A stretch of 64,000 bases of DNA from Ascoidea rubescens DSM 1968 (taxonomy: Eukaryota > Ascomycota > Saccharomycetes > Ascoideales > Ascoideaceae), in contig NW_017962914.1 of NCBI RefSeq assembly GCF_001661345.1, forward strand, positions 522,439 through 586,438. Direction: 5' to 3'. The position numbers and the translations under genes are program-made. The notes beneath the pieces were generated by a model. The model was not told where the DNA came from, made no database searches, and saw only the letters and a list, made by a program, of their open reading frames with translations. Positions 44,101 to 55,793 of this stretch are shown one piece after another; the first letter of the stretch is position 1; every line of letters begins with the position of its first letter.

Positions 44101-47100
44101 TTATCGCCTTTTTCTATTCCTCAAATTTAATTTGAGGAATATTTTCTCTAACAATATCTCTGATTCTCTAACCTTGTGAGTAACCGAAATACAGCGGATT
44201 ATTAAGGGATACAAAACATGCAAACTTTCCACTTCCTCATGGTTCTCAAGAATGCTATTTAAGCCGTTTAACACTATTACCAATTCCAACTGTTGCACTC
44301 GAGGCAATGGCGAAAGATTGATCAATGATTCGTCTGCGATAAACTTCCTTAGAACAAGCCCTGCACGACAGATAAAGTACGGCAAGCACTTTTGGCCTAT
44401 TAGTCTTTTAGACCTGACTGCAAAATCCTCTTCTTCTCCCTGGCGCCTTGTAGGTTGAGACAACGAAATTAAATCTGAAAGGCAAATGAAACTGATCTTG
44501 TACCTAGAAGTTAGCTGGAAATTCTCTGTTGTCCCAATGTTTTTCTCAGCTTCCAATTGGCTCACCAATGTTGCAATTTCAATAGGGTCTCCAATACCTG
44601 ATATCATTGACTTTTCAATATCATTTAATGAATATAAAAATGATGTTTTCCATATGCTCGTAACTAATTCTTCTAGCAACTGATAATTTAACGACTCAAA
44701 GCTCAAGTATGGCAAAATTATTTCTTTGAATTTCTCATACATCTGTATGTCAAATATTTCGTAATCTGATCGATTATTATTCGATGTTAAACATGTTTTC
44801 ACTGCTTCAATTATCAAGCTCCACATATCTTCTTTTACTTGTAATGGGCAGATATTATTCTCAATATCGGGCGCAAATACCTTGATCGCCTTTCTCGTAA
44901 CAAAACCTAGTAATTCTATGGTTTCCATCCATAGTTCCTTTCTTCCAACATATTCTTTATTTTTATTTACAGGAACTCCAAGAGCTTTGAATTTTATTGG
45001 TTCCAAACATGAACTAAACAATCTAATAAATGTTTTGTCTTTGATCAACGATGAATAATCTTCAATATTTGAAATTCTCTCCGCTAATAATGGAAGCACT
45101 GAATAACTTATTGCAATAAACGTTGCAATTTTTCCGTTGTAAGACTTGTTTTCTTTTAGTTTACCCTCCATTTTTCTTCTGGTGGAGAATGGAAGTATCA
45201 TTATTGATGCCAATTGTAAAATCACTAGCGATTGAATCAGAGCATCTTTAGATTTGATTAATTTCAAATTATCTATTATTGCTTTTTGTAAAACTGTGCA
45301 AGATATATTGTCACTTGAGAACTTTGGAAGCACTGGATACCTAACAGCTCTATTAAATATCATTAGACTTTGCTTCACCATCTCGTAATTTAAATTTGAT
45401 TCATTGAGTTTATAAAGTGGAACATAGGATTTAATTAAAGCTATTATCGTATCTTGGTAGTTTTGATTATCAAGATAATTAAGTGAAATAGATTGTTTAG
45501 CCCAAAAATTAAAAAGTGAAATTCTTATCTCTAATGGAAGTCTATCATTTTCAAGATCTGTTTTATCAATAAATGCTCCAGTGAGATCACCAATAGATTC
45601 ATAAACCTTCAAATTGCAAGAATCCCAATTTAATTGCAAAATATTATCAAAATATGTAAGTAATCCCTTCCAATAATTAATCAGTGTAGAAAGATTTTTC
45701 TCATCAAATTCAACCAAAAATGTCGTATATAATCGAACCAAACCGTTAATTATTAGCATAAAAGATTCAGTCCATTCTGATTTTGAACTAGATTTGAGCT
45801 TTGGATCAGTTGGGTTCGCTCCCAATTCTTTTAAATCAGTGATTGCTTTCCTTTCTTGTGTATTGCTTGTCAAAAACAAATCATTAGGTCTGATCTTAAG
45901 TAAATCATAAATAACAATATTATAAATTAATATCCATGAGGGCAAGTATTGACCATGGGAATCAATAATTCGGAAAAATGTTTGAATGGATCCATTTCTA
46001 ACCTGTGTTCTTTCATCATTGCATATTCTAACTAAAATATACAACAAATAAACCCATATCGATGAATAAAGAATGAGTTTATTTTCTTCGCCTCTTTTTG
46101 ATAATATCGTATCAATCAATTCTTCTTTATTAGTGATCATGTTTTCTAATGATGCCTGTAACACTCTATCCATTTTATATGGTTGCAAAAAATCTCTTAA
46201 ATAATCACTGACCATCCAAAAGTAGCTTATTGCACTAAAGGAAATGTTTATTTCATAGTTTTGATTAATGAAATTAAATAATGTATCAATAACTGTTTTT
46301 AAAATATTAGATGGTAGAGTGTTCAAAAAATCATTTAAAATTAATTGCAATGCATCAAAGGATGTTTTTATTAATATTGATTTCTTTTCTAGAATTAAAG
46401 GATTTTTTCTCAAAAATGTTTCTGATTCATTATCAAATGAAAAGTAAAATTTAAAAGGTAGATTAATGATTTTAAACATTATATCCCATGAATCCTCTTT
46501 AAAATAGCTTCCCGATTTATCTAGTAATTCCTTCAAATTCAATAAGGAATTTATAATCATGTCAAACTCGGAAATTATAACTGAATTTAGCTCTGTATTA
46601 TTAAACTTTTTTGAATTTTGATCTAATTGGATGATTTTGTTTAAAAATAATAAGAGTGAATCAAGAAAAACAGTATCAGCTTTTTCATCGATTTTTTCAT
46701 AATCAACATTTACCGACCTATCTTCTTTTGTGTGGCAACATAAAACTAGAGATTTTATAATAAAGTTAAAGGTGATGGAAATTTTATTTCTTAATACGAT
46801 TGATAATGTCTGTTTAGAAGCTACCTCAATTGAGTAATTTAAAATGAGGTTCCATGATTTTTGTGTCATATTTATTGAACTTAACTCTTTTTTATTATTA
46901 GCAACCGCAAGCCCTTTCAAAAACCGAAATGAATTGAGTTCTGTAATTTCACCGATATTGAGGAAGAAAAAGATTTTATTATAGTAGCATGGAAATAAAG
47001 TTATCTTTTTCACATCTTTGTTTTGAGGCTCAATTGGTGATGTTTTGTACACACTATCTTTAATTAACTCAAAGTTTACTTTGTCATCGTTTTTTCCAGA

Positions 47101-49518
47101 TAACAAAACATCATTTGACAAGCTCACTAATGCCTTTATTAAACCAAAAAAGGAGTCATCAGAATAATCTTTTGTGGTTTCTAATAGTTTTTTTATTGAG
47201 TTTTCAACTAAACTTTTTTCACTAGCTGAGATTTCTGTTTTTTTCAAAGATGAATTATCGAAATTTTTATCAAATTCCTCGGAAAGCCCATTAATATAAT
47301 AATTTACCCATTGAAGAGTGACAAATATGATTCTCCATGAAGAGTTTAAAGTTGGGCCTAAAGATATGGCGATATTTATTAGGGCCCGTAAAGTGATTAA
47401 GTTTCTTGAGTTCATGTATCTGGTGTGTAATAACAACTGATTTGATGAGGGCTTTTGAGGGGTCAAGTTATAAGTTATTGATGAAGCTTGATTTAGTTTT
47501 TGTGTCAAAGCACCAACGACAGTTCCACTTAGAGATAGGAATGATTTCTTTTTATCATCATCAGAGGAGGTTATAGAGTTTGCAGGGTTTTTTTGATCTG
47601 CTGATTGCAATGAATTTATGTCAGGGCTTTGGTAGCCTAGTTTTCCCGTATTGTTAATTGTTGCAATTGCAAATACAAGGATGATATCTGTTCTTGTTTG
47701 TTTTAAACCTAGTATGCCCGAGACATAGCATAATTTTTGCAATGATCTAATTAAATTGTGGAAAAAATCATTATCTAAATTTGAGTATAGGAAGATTTTT
47801 AAAATTGATAGAAGGATTTCGTAATTTTTAAAAATCAATTTGTTGGAGAAAACAATGTCATTTTTAATAGAGGAGTCCTTTAATTTTTCAAACAATTTTG
47901 AAGAATTTAAATAGAGAATTTGTTTTGATTGATGAGAATCAGAGTTTGAGGTTGAGTTTGAGTCAGATCTGTACATTTCTGAGGATTGTAGGGGGATTAA
48001 AGAAGATGCATCAAGATAAGAGATTAGTTCTGGGGTTGAAGATAGGTCCATTATAAATCTACCGATACCTTCAGCAAAGTTGATTGAGCAATTTAAGATT
48101 AGATAGTAGATGTAGTTATCTGGGATGTGAGGAGCGTCAGCTTTATCTAGTAGATCGATGTATAATACCTTTGGTAAAGAATTTTTTGAAGATAAGAAAT
48201 ACGAGAGATCTGAAGAAGGAGAGGGAGAGGGAGGGTGTAAGATTGAACCAAAATCTAGCAATTTCTTTGAGTTTGAAGAGTCGAGAATTTGGTAAACGGT
48301 TTTAAAGAAATCGTTTATAACCTTTTTCCTGTCAGGTTTATTATCATATTCTAGAAATAGGTTTTTGATTAAATTGAAATCGGTAAACAACCCGTTGAAT
48401 ATCTCTAAAGCTAAGATTTTTTTCCAGAATGGGGAATTTGAATCAAGCGAGAGAATGTGGTTTAGTAGACTTATAATCACCTCAGTTTCAACGATTAAAA
48501 TATTCAAGTTTCTTCTTATTAGTAGGTAAATTATTCTTGAGACTCTTGTTATTACGGGGAATTCTTTGTTGATTGAGAAGGATCTTAATAAAAGAGGAAT
48601 AATTCTCGTTCTTACAAGGTAAGCCAATTCAACATGATTTGAGAACAAGTCAGTGTGATTTGTTAAGATGCTTTCGATTAATTCAAGGTTAAAAGTCTCG
48701 GGTAGGTATGTGAATCTTAGAAACTTTGGTCTATGGTGTTCGATCAAAGTGCATAGGTCAATGAAGATTCTTTGAGCATCATAAGCATTTGAGGATATTT
48801 TGATTTTCTTGTTATTATCAATTGGGACGTCGAATTTTTTTTCAACGATTGAATTAGGGTTGTTTTTTAAAAATAAATCTTCGTCACTGACTTTATCAAA
48901 AATAAAAACAATCAATTGTTGCAAAGTGGCAGCAGCAGTATTTATCACCACAGGAACTTTATTGACACCTTGTAGTAGGGCACAAATTGACAATAGCTTT
49001 GAGATTAGTTCGTTGTTGATATAGTTGCCATAAATCTGAAATAATGAGGGCAAAATCTGTAGAATTTTTAGCTGGATTTCAATTGCGAGATGCGTTGCTT
49101 CAGTCAATGAGTCGATTATGTCGTTTAAAAGAGATATGGGTAAAGACTTTTCAATGATCAATCTGTTGAGACACTGGACAGCGATAGCAGAATATTTTGT
49201 GTTTCTGGATTGACAGGACAATATAAAAGGCCTAAAAAACTCAGGACGCAGCGATAGAGACTGGAGAAAGTCAGACTCGTTCTGGATGCTAGGCCTGTAG
49301 GACTTTAATATCTCCAAGGATTTCTCTGAGGCCTGGTGAATAGTTAGTAGATGAAGAAGCTGGATGATGGGCAAAGTCGCCAGTTCATCGTCTGTGGGCC
49401 ATTAGCTGGAGCAGACGATGGAGCAGGAAATACATACATGTCTGATCTCTGGTGTTCTTCGTCGCGACTCTGAGGCCAAGTTGGTCAATTCCGAGGTGAG
49501 GAGCTGAACAGTGGCCAT
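44101..49518 (-). CDS. MON2: MON2: large Golgi/endosome scaffold related to Arf-GEFs (spliced)
   Basis: This is a 1770-residue HEAT-type protein of the MON2/Ysl2 family, which works with the flippase Neo1 and Arl1 in endosome-to-Golgi traffic and vacuole delivery. Exon 1 (49438-49518) encodes MATVQLLTSELTNLASESRR and RTPEIRH. The intron (49333-49437, 105 nt) has GTATGT, a perfect TACTAAC (49343-49349) and CACCAG. Exon 2 (44101-49332) continues ASEKSLEILKSYRP. The joined LTSELTNLASES...PEIRHASEKSLEIL is the conserved MON2 N terminus, which strongly supports the splice. Further on, LSICALLQGVNKVPVVINTAAATLQQLI matches the DCB region. There is no Sec7 domain, as in other MON2 proteins. The first exon is GC-rich, while the body is AT-rich. 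Confidence 0.95.
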
Positions 49519-49777
49519 TTTATGCTTCTGGAGAAATGGAGAAGCTAGCGATGTTGGCGATTCTGCTGAAGTTGCTGCTTTTGCTGGCTTTTGCTGGGAA
49601 GCAGAGGAAGAAATAGGTGACTATGTAGGCACATGTGTACAGTGCATGTGTATGGGGTTGATCTGCATGCACATGCAGAAGCGGCAGAAGCAGCAACTTC
49701 AGCACAGCGTTTTGGCATTTGGTGCTGGAATATGGAAATGTGTATTCTAAACAGTATGTACAATGTTCCGGCTGCAG
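49519..49777. promoter_or_regulatory. MON2 promoter / MCP2 3' region with 17-bp inverted repeat
   Basis: A short GC-rich spacer between two minus-strand genes. TGCTGAAGTTGCTGCTT at 49564-49580 is the exact reverse complement of 49688-49704. Between the arms, TGCATGTG and CACATGCA form a second, inner inverted pair. It could be a folded RNA in the MCP2 3' UTR or a MON2 promoter element. Confidence 0.55.
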
Positions 49778-51685
49778 CTAGGACGAGCTGGAAAACAACG
49801 AGACGAGGTTGTACACCAACAACTGGTGCGATCTCGTCTTATACGTCCACCACACCCTCATGGTGTTCCAGTAGTAGCTGAGGTTGAGCAACAATAGGCT
49901 CTTCGTGGACTTCAAGCTCTCGTACTTTCTAAGCAACACCTCCCTGTCTTCTTCGTAGATGGTTCGCGCGCAGTAGCTGGCCATGATCAAGAAGCTTTTC
50001 ACTGGCCCAAGAGGATACTCCATGTTTTCGTCCAACACCCTCACCAAATCGTTGGTTTTGATGATCAACAATGCAATTTTGGGTAGCTTGGATAGCAACG
50101 CCATCACATCAGTCAAAAAGCTTCCCTCCTCAAAAAGCCCAACCATGTAGTTGATCTCCTCTTGGCTTCTTGGAGTAGTAATGTTTCCAACTGCGTGTTC
50201 GAAATCTCTTCCTGTCATTGCAGCTGCAAACAAGGGAAATTCTTCGTCTGTAACTCCAGCAAACTCCTTTGCGTATTTTCTCATTGATTTCTCATCCGAA
50301 TCAATAATCGCTAGCCAAAATCTTGCATACGCTCTTCTCAATTGAATTGGGACAAATCGATACAACCCATGATCGTACAAGATAATCTCAAAGTTGTGTC
50401 CATTTTTCCTCTTGGGAATCGCTCTGATGGCCAAATTTCCACCATGTGGATCACAATGAATGCCAACGCCTGGGGTAAATATCATGTTATTGAAAATGTG
50501 TGCCAAACATGCACTCACTTCTGCTCTTGAAATATTATTGTCTTTGAAATACTCTAAATTATCCAATCTTGATCCACCCACATACTCCATTATTAACACT
50601 CTTGGTTGGGCCGAATAAATCTTTGGAACTCTTAATGCTGTTTGTCTTTGGTAATTTTTAAAATAATCCGACGTATTCCTAGCATTTTTGGCTTCTTCAA
50701 CAAAATTTAACTCGACATATATAGACGATTGCATCTCTTCTCCTAGCCAATTTAAATCATATTCAGGAAACACTTTATACAACAACTCAAACACATTTTT
50801 CGTGATCAATATATCTAGCGGAACGAATTCCTTTAGTGAGGGATGTTGACATTTAACTGCAACTTTCTCTCCAGTTTCTCTCAACGTCGCAACATGAACC
50901 TGGGCTAATGACGCAACTCCAATTGGTTTTTCATCAAATTCAGAAAACATATCGTCAAGCGAACAACCAATATCCTCGATAAACATCTCGTTTATATCAC
51001 TCACCAAAGTCTTTGGGCATCTGTCTTGTAGGGGTGTCATAGTGGATGTCCATTCCTTGGGCAATAAATATGTTAATGCTGAAATATGCTGTCCCAATTT
51101 AATATAAATCCCACCATTGTTTTCCAACGCATGTAATGTAATTTCAGCACATTTTTGATGACATCTTTCCAACGCATTGTTTCTCTCCTTATCTGACTCA
51201 TATTTAGTATCTAATGTTGATCTATACTCAAAAAAACATCTAACGGTTGCCACACTCACAATCATGATTCTTTGAAATGATTTAGCTAAAAAATCCACTC
51301 TCTTCTTGTACGAATCATTTGAGAAATACAAAAACACACTTATTGACGAAAGCCCAACAGTAAAGATTAGTTTTCGGGAGATTCTTCTGCCTGGTTTTGT
51401 ATTCTCTGAAGTGCTATCCCTCTTGTTCGAACTCTTCTTGTTATCAGCAAAGCTGCCACTATCAATAGTTGACAAGTCTGAGGCCAGATATTTGTGAAAG
51501 AATCTTAAAGACACTGGATGACGATGTCTGGAATACGAAAACGAGTAATTATAGTTATAGTCTTTCAACCCATGGTTGGTAAGGAAAACCCTCTGGTTAT
51601 TGAAACCATTAGGCCTGGAGCTGAGCAACAGAGAGAGACTCCTGCACGAACTCCTTCCTATGATGTTCAGAATTGCTTTGTTCAT
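49778..51685 (-). CDS. MCP2: MCP2: mitochondrial UbiB/ABC1-family atypical kinase-like protein
   Basis: This 635-residue protein of the UbiB (ABC1/ADCK) family is closest by motif to yeast MCP2 (Cqd2; animal ADCK1), a mitochondrial inner-membrane protein influencing coenzyme Q distribution and lipid homeostasis. The first ~80 residues are Arg/Ser-rich like a presequence, and a membrane-like segment LIFTVGLSSISVFLYF follows at about 103-118. UbiB marks: KxGQ in IYIKLGQHISALTYLLP (about 197), the modified nucleotide loop PIGVASLAQVHVA, Lys in EKVAVKCQHP, the catalytic-loop-like GIHCDPHGGNLAI, and LYDHGLYRFVP in place of DFG. These substitutions are family-typical and imply an unusual ATP use. 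Start: ATG at 51685. The 3' end is GC-rich. Confidence 0.92.
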   Translation of the reverse strand: MNKAILNIIGRSSCRSLSLLLSSRPNGFNNQRVFLTNHGLKDYNYNYSFSYSRHRHPVSLRFFHKYLASDLSTIDSGSFADNKKSSNKRDSTSENTKPGRRISRKLIFTVGLSSISVFLYFSNDSYKKRVDFLAKSFQRIMIVSVATVRCFFEYRSTLDTKYESDKERNNALERCHQKCAEITLHALENNGGIYIKLGQHISALTYLLPKEWTSTMTPLQDRCPKTLVSDINEMFIEDIGCSLDDMFSEFDEKPIGVASLAQVHVATLRETGEKVAVKCQHPSLKEFVPLDILITKNVFELLYKVFPEYDLNWLGEEMQSSIYVELNFVEEAKNARNTSDYFKNYQRQTALRVPKIYSAQPRVLIMEYVGGSRLDNLEYFKDNNISRAEVSACLAHIFNNMIFTPGVGIHCDPHGGNLAIRAIPKRKNGHNFEIILYDHGLYRFVPIQLRRAYARFWLAIIDSDEKSMRKYAKEFAGVTDEEFPLFAAAMTGRDFEHAVGNITTPRSQEEINYMVGLFEEGSFLTDVMALLSKLPKIALLIIKTNDLVRVLDENMEYPLGPVKSFLIMASYCARTIYEEDREVLLRKYESLKSTKSLLLLNLSYYWNTMRVWWTYKTRSHQLLVYNLVSLFSSSS

Positions 51686-52502
51686 TGGAAATTCGTGGTG
51701 GTGGCAATCTCAGATCGATAGCATAACTTTTCTGGTCCAAATAGCTCTTCTTCGACTGTTCTTTTCTGAGCCCAACATCAAAAGAATCACTTTTTTGGAG
51801 CTCAATCGGGTAATTTTCAAAACGACAAATCGAGAAGAGCTCAAGTGAAGGGTCTTTATTGGCTAGTTTTTGCTTACTCTGCTGCTGTTGCTGTTTTGAA
51901 GAGGTGCTTCTGTTGCTGCTTCTGCTTCTGCTTCTGCTGCGTTATTGTTGTTATGTTGAATTTGGTTTATCTTTAGTCAGTATTCTGTCTTGAAAGGTTA
52001 TTTATTTGATTCTTACGACTACAGGTGTATTTTGTAATTAAAGTTACTTTGAAAAGATGTGTATTTGAGAAGCATAAAAGTAATTGACAAATTATAAATT
52101 CAAATGCAAAAGAAGATAATTCAATTGATTTTTCTTGCTTATAAATAAATAAGATGTGTTATTGATAAAGTATACTATTGAAGAAGTAAAATAAATAGTA
52201 AAATATAAAAGTCTAGTTAAAAGTATATGCAGAAACAAAAATAAATAGACACCAAATACAAATAACAATAAAAAGACAAAAGAGAAGAAGAAATATATAG
52301 AATGCAAAATCCGAAGATTGTTTACTGGCAGTATTTAATAAGTAATAAATAGTAATAACAAAAAAATTAACAATTGGATCAATGAGTATGATAAAAGAAA
52401 ATAGATAAAATAACAATAACAATAACAAAGATTAATAAAACAAAAAAACAAAAAAAAATGGAATTGATAATTTATTCATTAACTTATTAACTTATTAATT
52501 TA
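51686..52502. promoter_or_regulatory. MCP2 promoter and NDL1 3'... flank
   Basis: This region lies upstream of MCP2 and beyond the NDL1 stop codon at 52503, the next minus-strand gene toward... higher coordinates. It contains a CTGCTGCTGTTGCTG and (CTTCTG)n stretch at 51879-51940 and then AT-rich DNA to 52502. Minus-strand open frames in 52092-52428 are hydrophobic AT noise. Confidence 0.45.
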
Positions 52503-54314
52503 TTAAAATTTATGGAAACTACCACTGCCTGATTTTTTAAAAGAATATAACAAATTTCTTCTTCTTAATGGAGTTTTTGAATTTAATGATCTTTTGGGGT
52601 CCAAAGGTCTTGTAAAACCAGATAATTTTTCATTTTTGTTGCTAGATGAACTTAGAACGCTTTCCAAATTGAATTCAAAAGAACTTTTTGAAGGTAACGT
52701 TGATAAATTGTAACGTGAGGGAGAAAGACTTAATGGGCTACTATTTTTGCTATTGCTATTGCTGTTACTTTTATTTTTACTTTTATTTTTTTTATCGATA
52801 TCATTCTTATTATTTTCAATCTTATTATTTTCAATCTTACTATTTTCAGTATTATTGAAATCACCATCATTATTGTTGTTATTGTTGTTATTGCTATTAT
52901 TATAACTAAAAGTAAAATTGTTGTTTCTTTTAATAACTTTCAGATGATCTAAAGAGCTTGCAACGCTATCATTACTTTCATTGGTTTGAGCAGAGAATAG
53001 GGTGTGGAAATTTTGGCTTTGATAATTATTTAATCTAAAGTCTAATGAGTTGTTAAAGCTAGCTTCATCATCATCAGTGAATGAGCCATTATTACTACTA
53101 ATACTTTTTAAATAATTGCTATTGTTGTTATTGTTATTGTTATTACTGTTATTGTTATAATTGTTATAATTAAATGTCACATTATTATTTGAATACATTG
53201 TATTTTTTAATTCGTATGGAATATGAGGGCGAGAGCTAAAATCTGTAGATTTGTTTGATTTTCTTAATTTATGTTTAGGTTTAAGAGAAATTTTAATATT
53301 TTCGACTCTTGATTCCATGCCCTTTGCTTGGTTGATCATATCATGTAGTTGTCTAATTGAGTTCGATTTAGGGAAGCTTCTTTGGGAGGTCGAGTCAAGT
53401 GAATTGGATGGAGTTCTTGAGAGGTTATTATTAGTATTACCAAAGATACCAATTGAGTTGAAGATTAGAGGTAAACCTGTAGAGGTAGTGGAAGCAGAGG
53501 TGGATTTGTTGATTGAATTTTTCAAATTGTCTAGTTCTTTCTGGACTTCTAATAATGAGTTTCTTGTATTTTGATGTTCTAGTTGTTCTTTTAATAGTAG
53601 TTCATTTTTATAGTCCAATTCAGATTCTAATAGGGCCACTTGTTCTAAAGTGTCGTTATATTTCGAGTCTAGTTCATTCAAGTTGACATTTAACTTTCTT
53701 TCATTTTGTTCAATGTTGTCGTTAATGATTTCTATGTTGATTAGTTTGTTTCTTGTATTTGATAATTCGTTTTTGTAGTTACTGATTTGTTCTTGGGCCT
53801 TTACTGATTGGTTTTGTAAATCTTTTTGTAGGTTAAAAAATTTGTTTTTCCAGAGGGAAGTTTCCTTTTCAGATTCGATCAAGTTTAATTTCAAGGATTC
53901 GTTTTTTGAATCCAAATCGTTCAATTCTTTTTCTAGTTCTTGTTCTAATTCGTAGCTTGAAGATTGGAATTCGGATAGTTCGTTTTCCAACTGATTAATT
54001 TGATTTAAAGCTTCTTTGTATCTTTTGTGGGAGATAATGTCGTCTTCACAACTATCCAAATCGTTTTCGATATCGTTGTAGATGTCATCGTCATTAAGAG
54101 TAATATCATCATTATTACTATTAGAAGTCTTATCAGTGAATTTTTTATTTTTGTTATTGATGGTATCATCAGCAGCATCGTTAATGGAGTTTTTATTAAG
54201 CGATTCAGTCAAGAGAGATAGAGGTAGATTTGGTGGCAAAGCCATGGGAGAGGAAATCATAGAGACATCGATTTCATTATTGGATAAGTGATCTATTTTT
54301 TTGCTAAAAATCAT
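52503..54314 (-). CDS. NDL1: NDL1/NudE-type dynein regulator
   Basis: This 603-residue NudE-family protein tethers LIS1 (PAC1) to cytoplasmic dynein for spindle positioning and nuclear migration. The diagnostic part is the coiled coil at about residues 95-275, beginning RYKEALNQINQLENELSEFQ followed by SSYELEQELEKELNDL and including the LIS1-binding stretch LNELDSKYNDTLEQVALLES and ELDYKNELLLKEQLEHQNTR. The ~90 residues before it are acidic and Asn/Asp-rich. The ~330 residues after it are Ser/Asn-rich with basic patches, resembling the long tails of filamentous-fungal NUDE rather than the short (about 190-residue) yeast Ndl1. Start: ATG at 54314. Its leader is strongly pyrimidine-rich on the coding strand. 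Confidence 0.85.
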   Translation of the reverse strand: MIFSKKIDHLSNNEIDVSMISSPMALPPNLPLSLLTESLNKNSINDAADDTINNKNKKFTDKTSNSNNDDITLNDDDIYNDIENDLDSCEDDIISHKRYKEALNQINQLENELSEFQSSSYELEQELEKELNDLDSKNESLKLNLIESEKETSLWKNKFFNLQKDLQNQSVKAQEQISNYKNELSNTRNKLINIEIINDNIEQNERKLNVNLNELDSKYNDTLEQVALLESELDYKNELLLKEQLEHQNTRNSLLEVQKELDNLKNSINKSTSASTTSTGLPLIFNSIGIFGNTNNNLSRTPSNSLDSTSQRSFPKSNSIRQLHDMINQAKGMESRVENIKISLKPKHKLRKSNKSTDFSSRPHIPYELKNTMYSNNNVTFNYNNYNNNSNNNNNNNNSNYLKSISSNNGSFTDDDEASFNNSLDFRLNNYQSQNFHTLFSAQTNESNDSVASSLDHLKVIKRNNNFTFSYNNSNNNNNNNNDGDFNNTENSKIENNKIENNKNDIDKKNKSKNKSNSNSNSKNSSPLSLSPSRYNLSTLPSKSSFEFNLESVLSSSSNKNEKLSGFTRPLDPKRSLNSKTPLRRRNLLYSFKKSGSGSFHKF

Positions 54315-55142
54315 GATTAATTGAGAGTAATATTTTCGGTTTATAGTTGTTTCTTTTTTGTTTGTTTTTTTGTTGTTGGTGGAGTGTTTCCCTGTTTCTT
54401 TTTATTTATTTTAAGAGAGATTAAGTTGAATTTGAAGTGATTAGTTTGGTAAGAGTGCGACTTTTTAAAGTGTGGATGTAGTTGATAAACTGGGGACTTA
54501 AATAATAAGAAGATTGGGAAACTTGAGAGAGCCAAAACAACAGCCGAGAAGAAGTAGAAAAGAAGAAGAGACCGAAAAGGAAACTAGGAGTAGAATTTTG
54601 AGTAATTAAGAGGTACGAAGAGAGAGAGTATGAAGAGAGTTAAGAGAGTTGAGAGGCGAGAGAGGTGTGGTAAGTGAATAAAAGGACGTAAGAGTTAGGA
54701 GGGCAGAGTAAAGAGAGAGAAGCAGAGATCGTGTGAAAGGGTGGTGTAAGAGATAGAAGAGATAGGAGAGATAGGAGAGATATGAGGGAGTAGAGTAGAG
54801 TAGAGTGGAGTAGAGTGGTTGTGGTTACGATAAGTTTTGGAGAGTTGACGAAAGAGAGAATAAGAATATTTGATTATAAGTAGAGAGATCAAAGAAGAAA
54901 TAAATAAATAAAGGTGATGGAAAATAGCATTACCCGATTGGGACATCAAAGGAGATTACAGATGTTGCTACAGAGTTGAAAGAGGAGTATAAACAAAGTA
55001 CAGAGCTATAGAGTAAAGAGAGACAGAATAGAATTGAACAGAGGGAATTAGATATGAATAGATATGAATAGATATGAATAGATATTAAGAGAAATTAAGG
55101 GTTGTTGTGGAATGAGAGTTTATTTAATGGTTTTGAGCTTAT
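54315..55142. promoter_or_regulatory. NDL1 promoter with long purine-rich (plus-strand) tract
   Basis: Roughly 54520-55080 is dominated by G and A on the plus strand (GAGAGA, AGATAGGAGAGATA, GTAGAGTAGAGTGGAGTAG and three copies of ATATGAATAG), i.e. a C/T-rich strand in the sense direction of NDL1. No gene is seen. Long polypurine tracts can form triplex DNA and commonly mark yeast core promoters and leaders. Confidence 0.55.
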
Positions 55143-55793
55143 TTAGTCAACTTTATGCAAATCCTTTGGGGTTATGTGCAAAGGAATACCAGCTTTTCTT
55201 TCTCTGTCTTCTTCGTCAGCAAGAATGTCCTTCCAAGAGTCTTCGATTTTGTGAGCCTGAGGAGTGTGGCTCATGTTATTTTCTTCCCAGACAGTCAAAC
55301 CAATGGAACCCAAGAGCAAAGCGACAGTGAGAAATTGAGCGTACATTCTTGCCTGGACAATCTTTTGGGGTTTGGTCATGATTGGGTCTCTGTTGACGAG
55401 GGCCCAGGAGCCATATAGAGAAGCAGCCCAGGCACCAACAATGATGGAGTATCTGTTGGAGCTGACCAATTCGATAGTTTTCTCCCTGTAGGATAGGTTT
55501 TGCCATCTCAAGTATTCTTTCAAGGCAGTTTGTTGTGTGTGTTCAGAGCTGTAGACTATTTTGTCAAAGTTGTTGGAGCCTTCTTCAGCGCAGATGGAGA
55601 TCAAGAGAGTTGGAGGAGTGATAACGACAGCAGTTTTGGCAGCAGTGGGCAAACGATGTAACACAGGCCATCTTTTAGCACCCACAGTGAACAATAGAGC
55701 AGAGATGGCAGCACCAGCTAGACCACCTTTAAAGCCAGCCCAGAAGGTGGCACTTGAATGAGCAGCCTTTTCGTCTTCAGATAGAATTTTCAT
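55143..55793 (-). CDS. RCF2: RCF2: respiratory supercomplex factor
   Basis: This 216-residue mitochondrial inner-membrane protein associates with the complex III-IV supercomplex and modulates cytochrome oxidase. The start MKILSEDEKAAHSSATFWAG and the internal GAWAASLYGSWALVNRDPIM plus TKPQKIVQARMYAQFLTVALL closely match yeast RCF2. The latter is the HIG1-type domain, with the QRRAQ-like IVQARMYAQ signature and a second span LLLGSIGLTVW. An additional hydrophobic pair lies in the N-terminal half (AGAAISALLFTVGA and TAVVITPPTLLISICA). Codons are biased towards C-ending ones, as expected for a well-expressed gene. It is divergent, across 3.3 kb, from paralogue B. Confidence 0.95.
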   Translation of the reverse strand: MKILSEDEKAAHSSATFWAGFKGGLAGAAISALLFTVGAKRWPVLHRLPTAAKTAVVITPPTLLISICAEEGSNNFDKIVYSSEHTQQTALKEYLRWQNLSYREKTIELVSSNRYSIIVGAWAASLYGSWALVNRDPIMTKPQKIVQARMYAQFLTVALLLGSIGLTVWEENNMSHTPQAHKIEDSWKDILADEEDRERKAGIPLHITPKDLHKVD

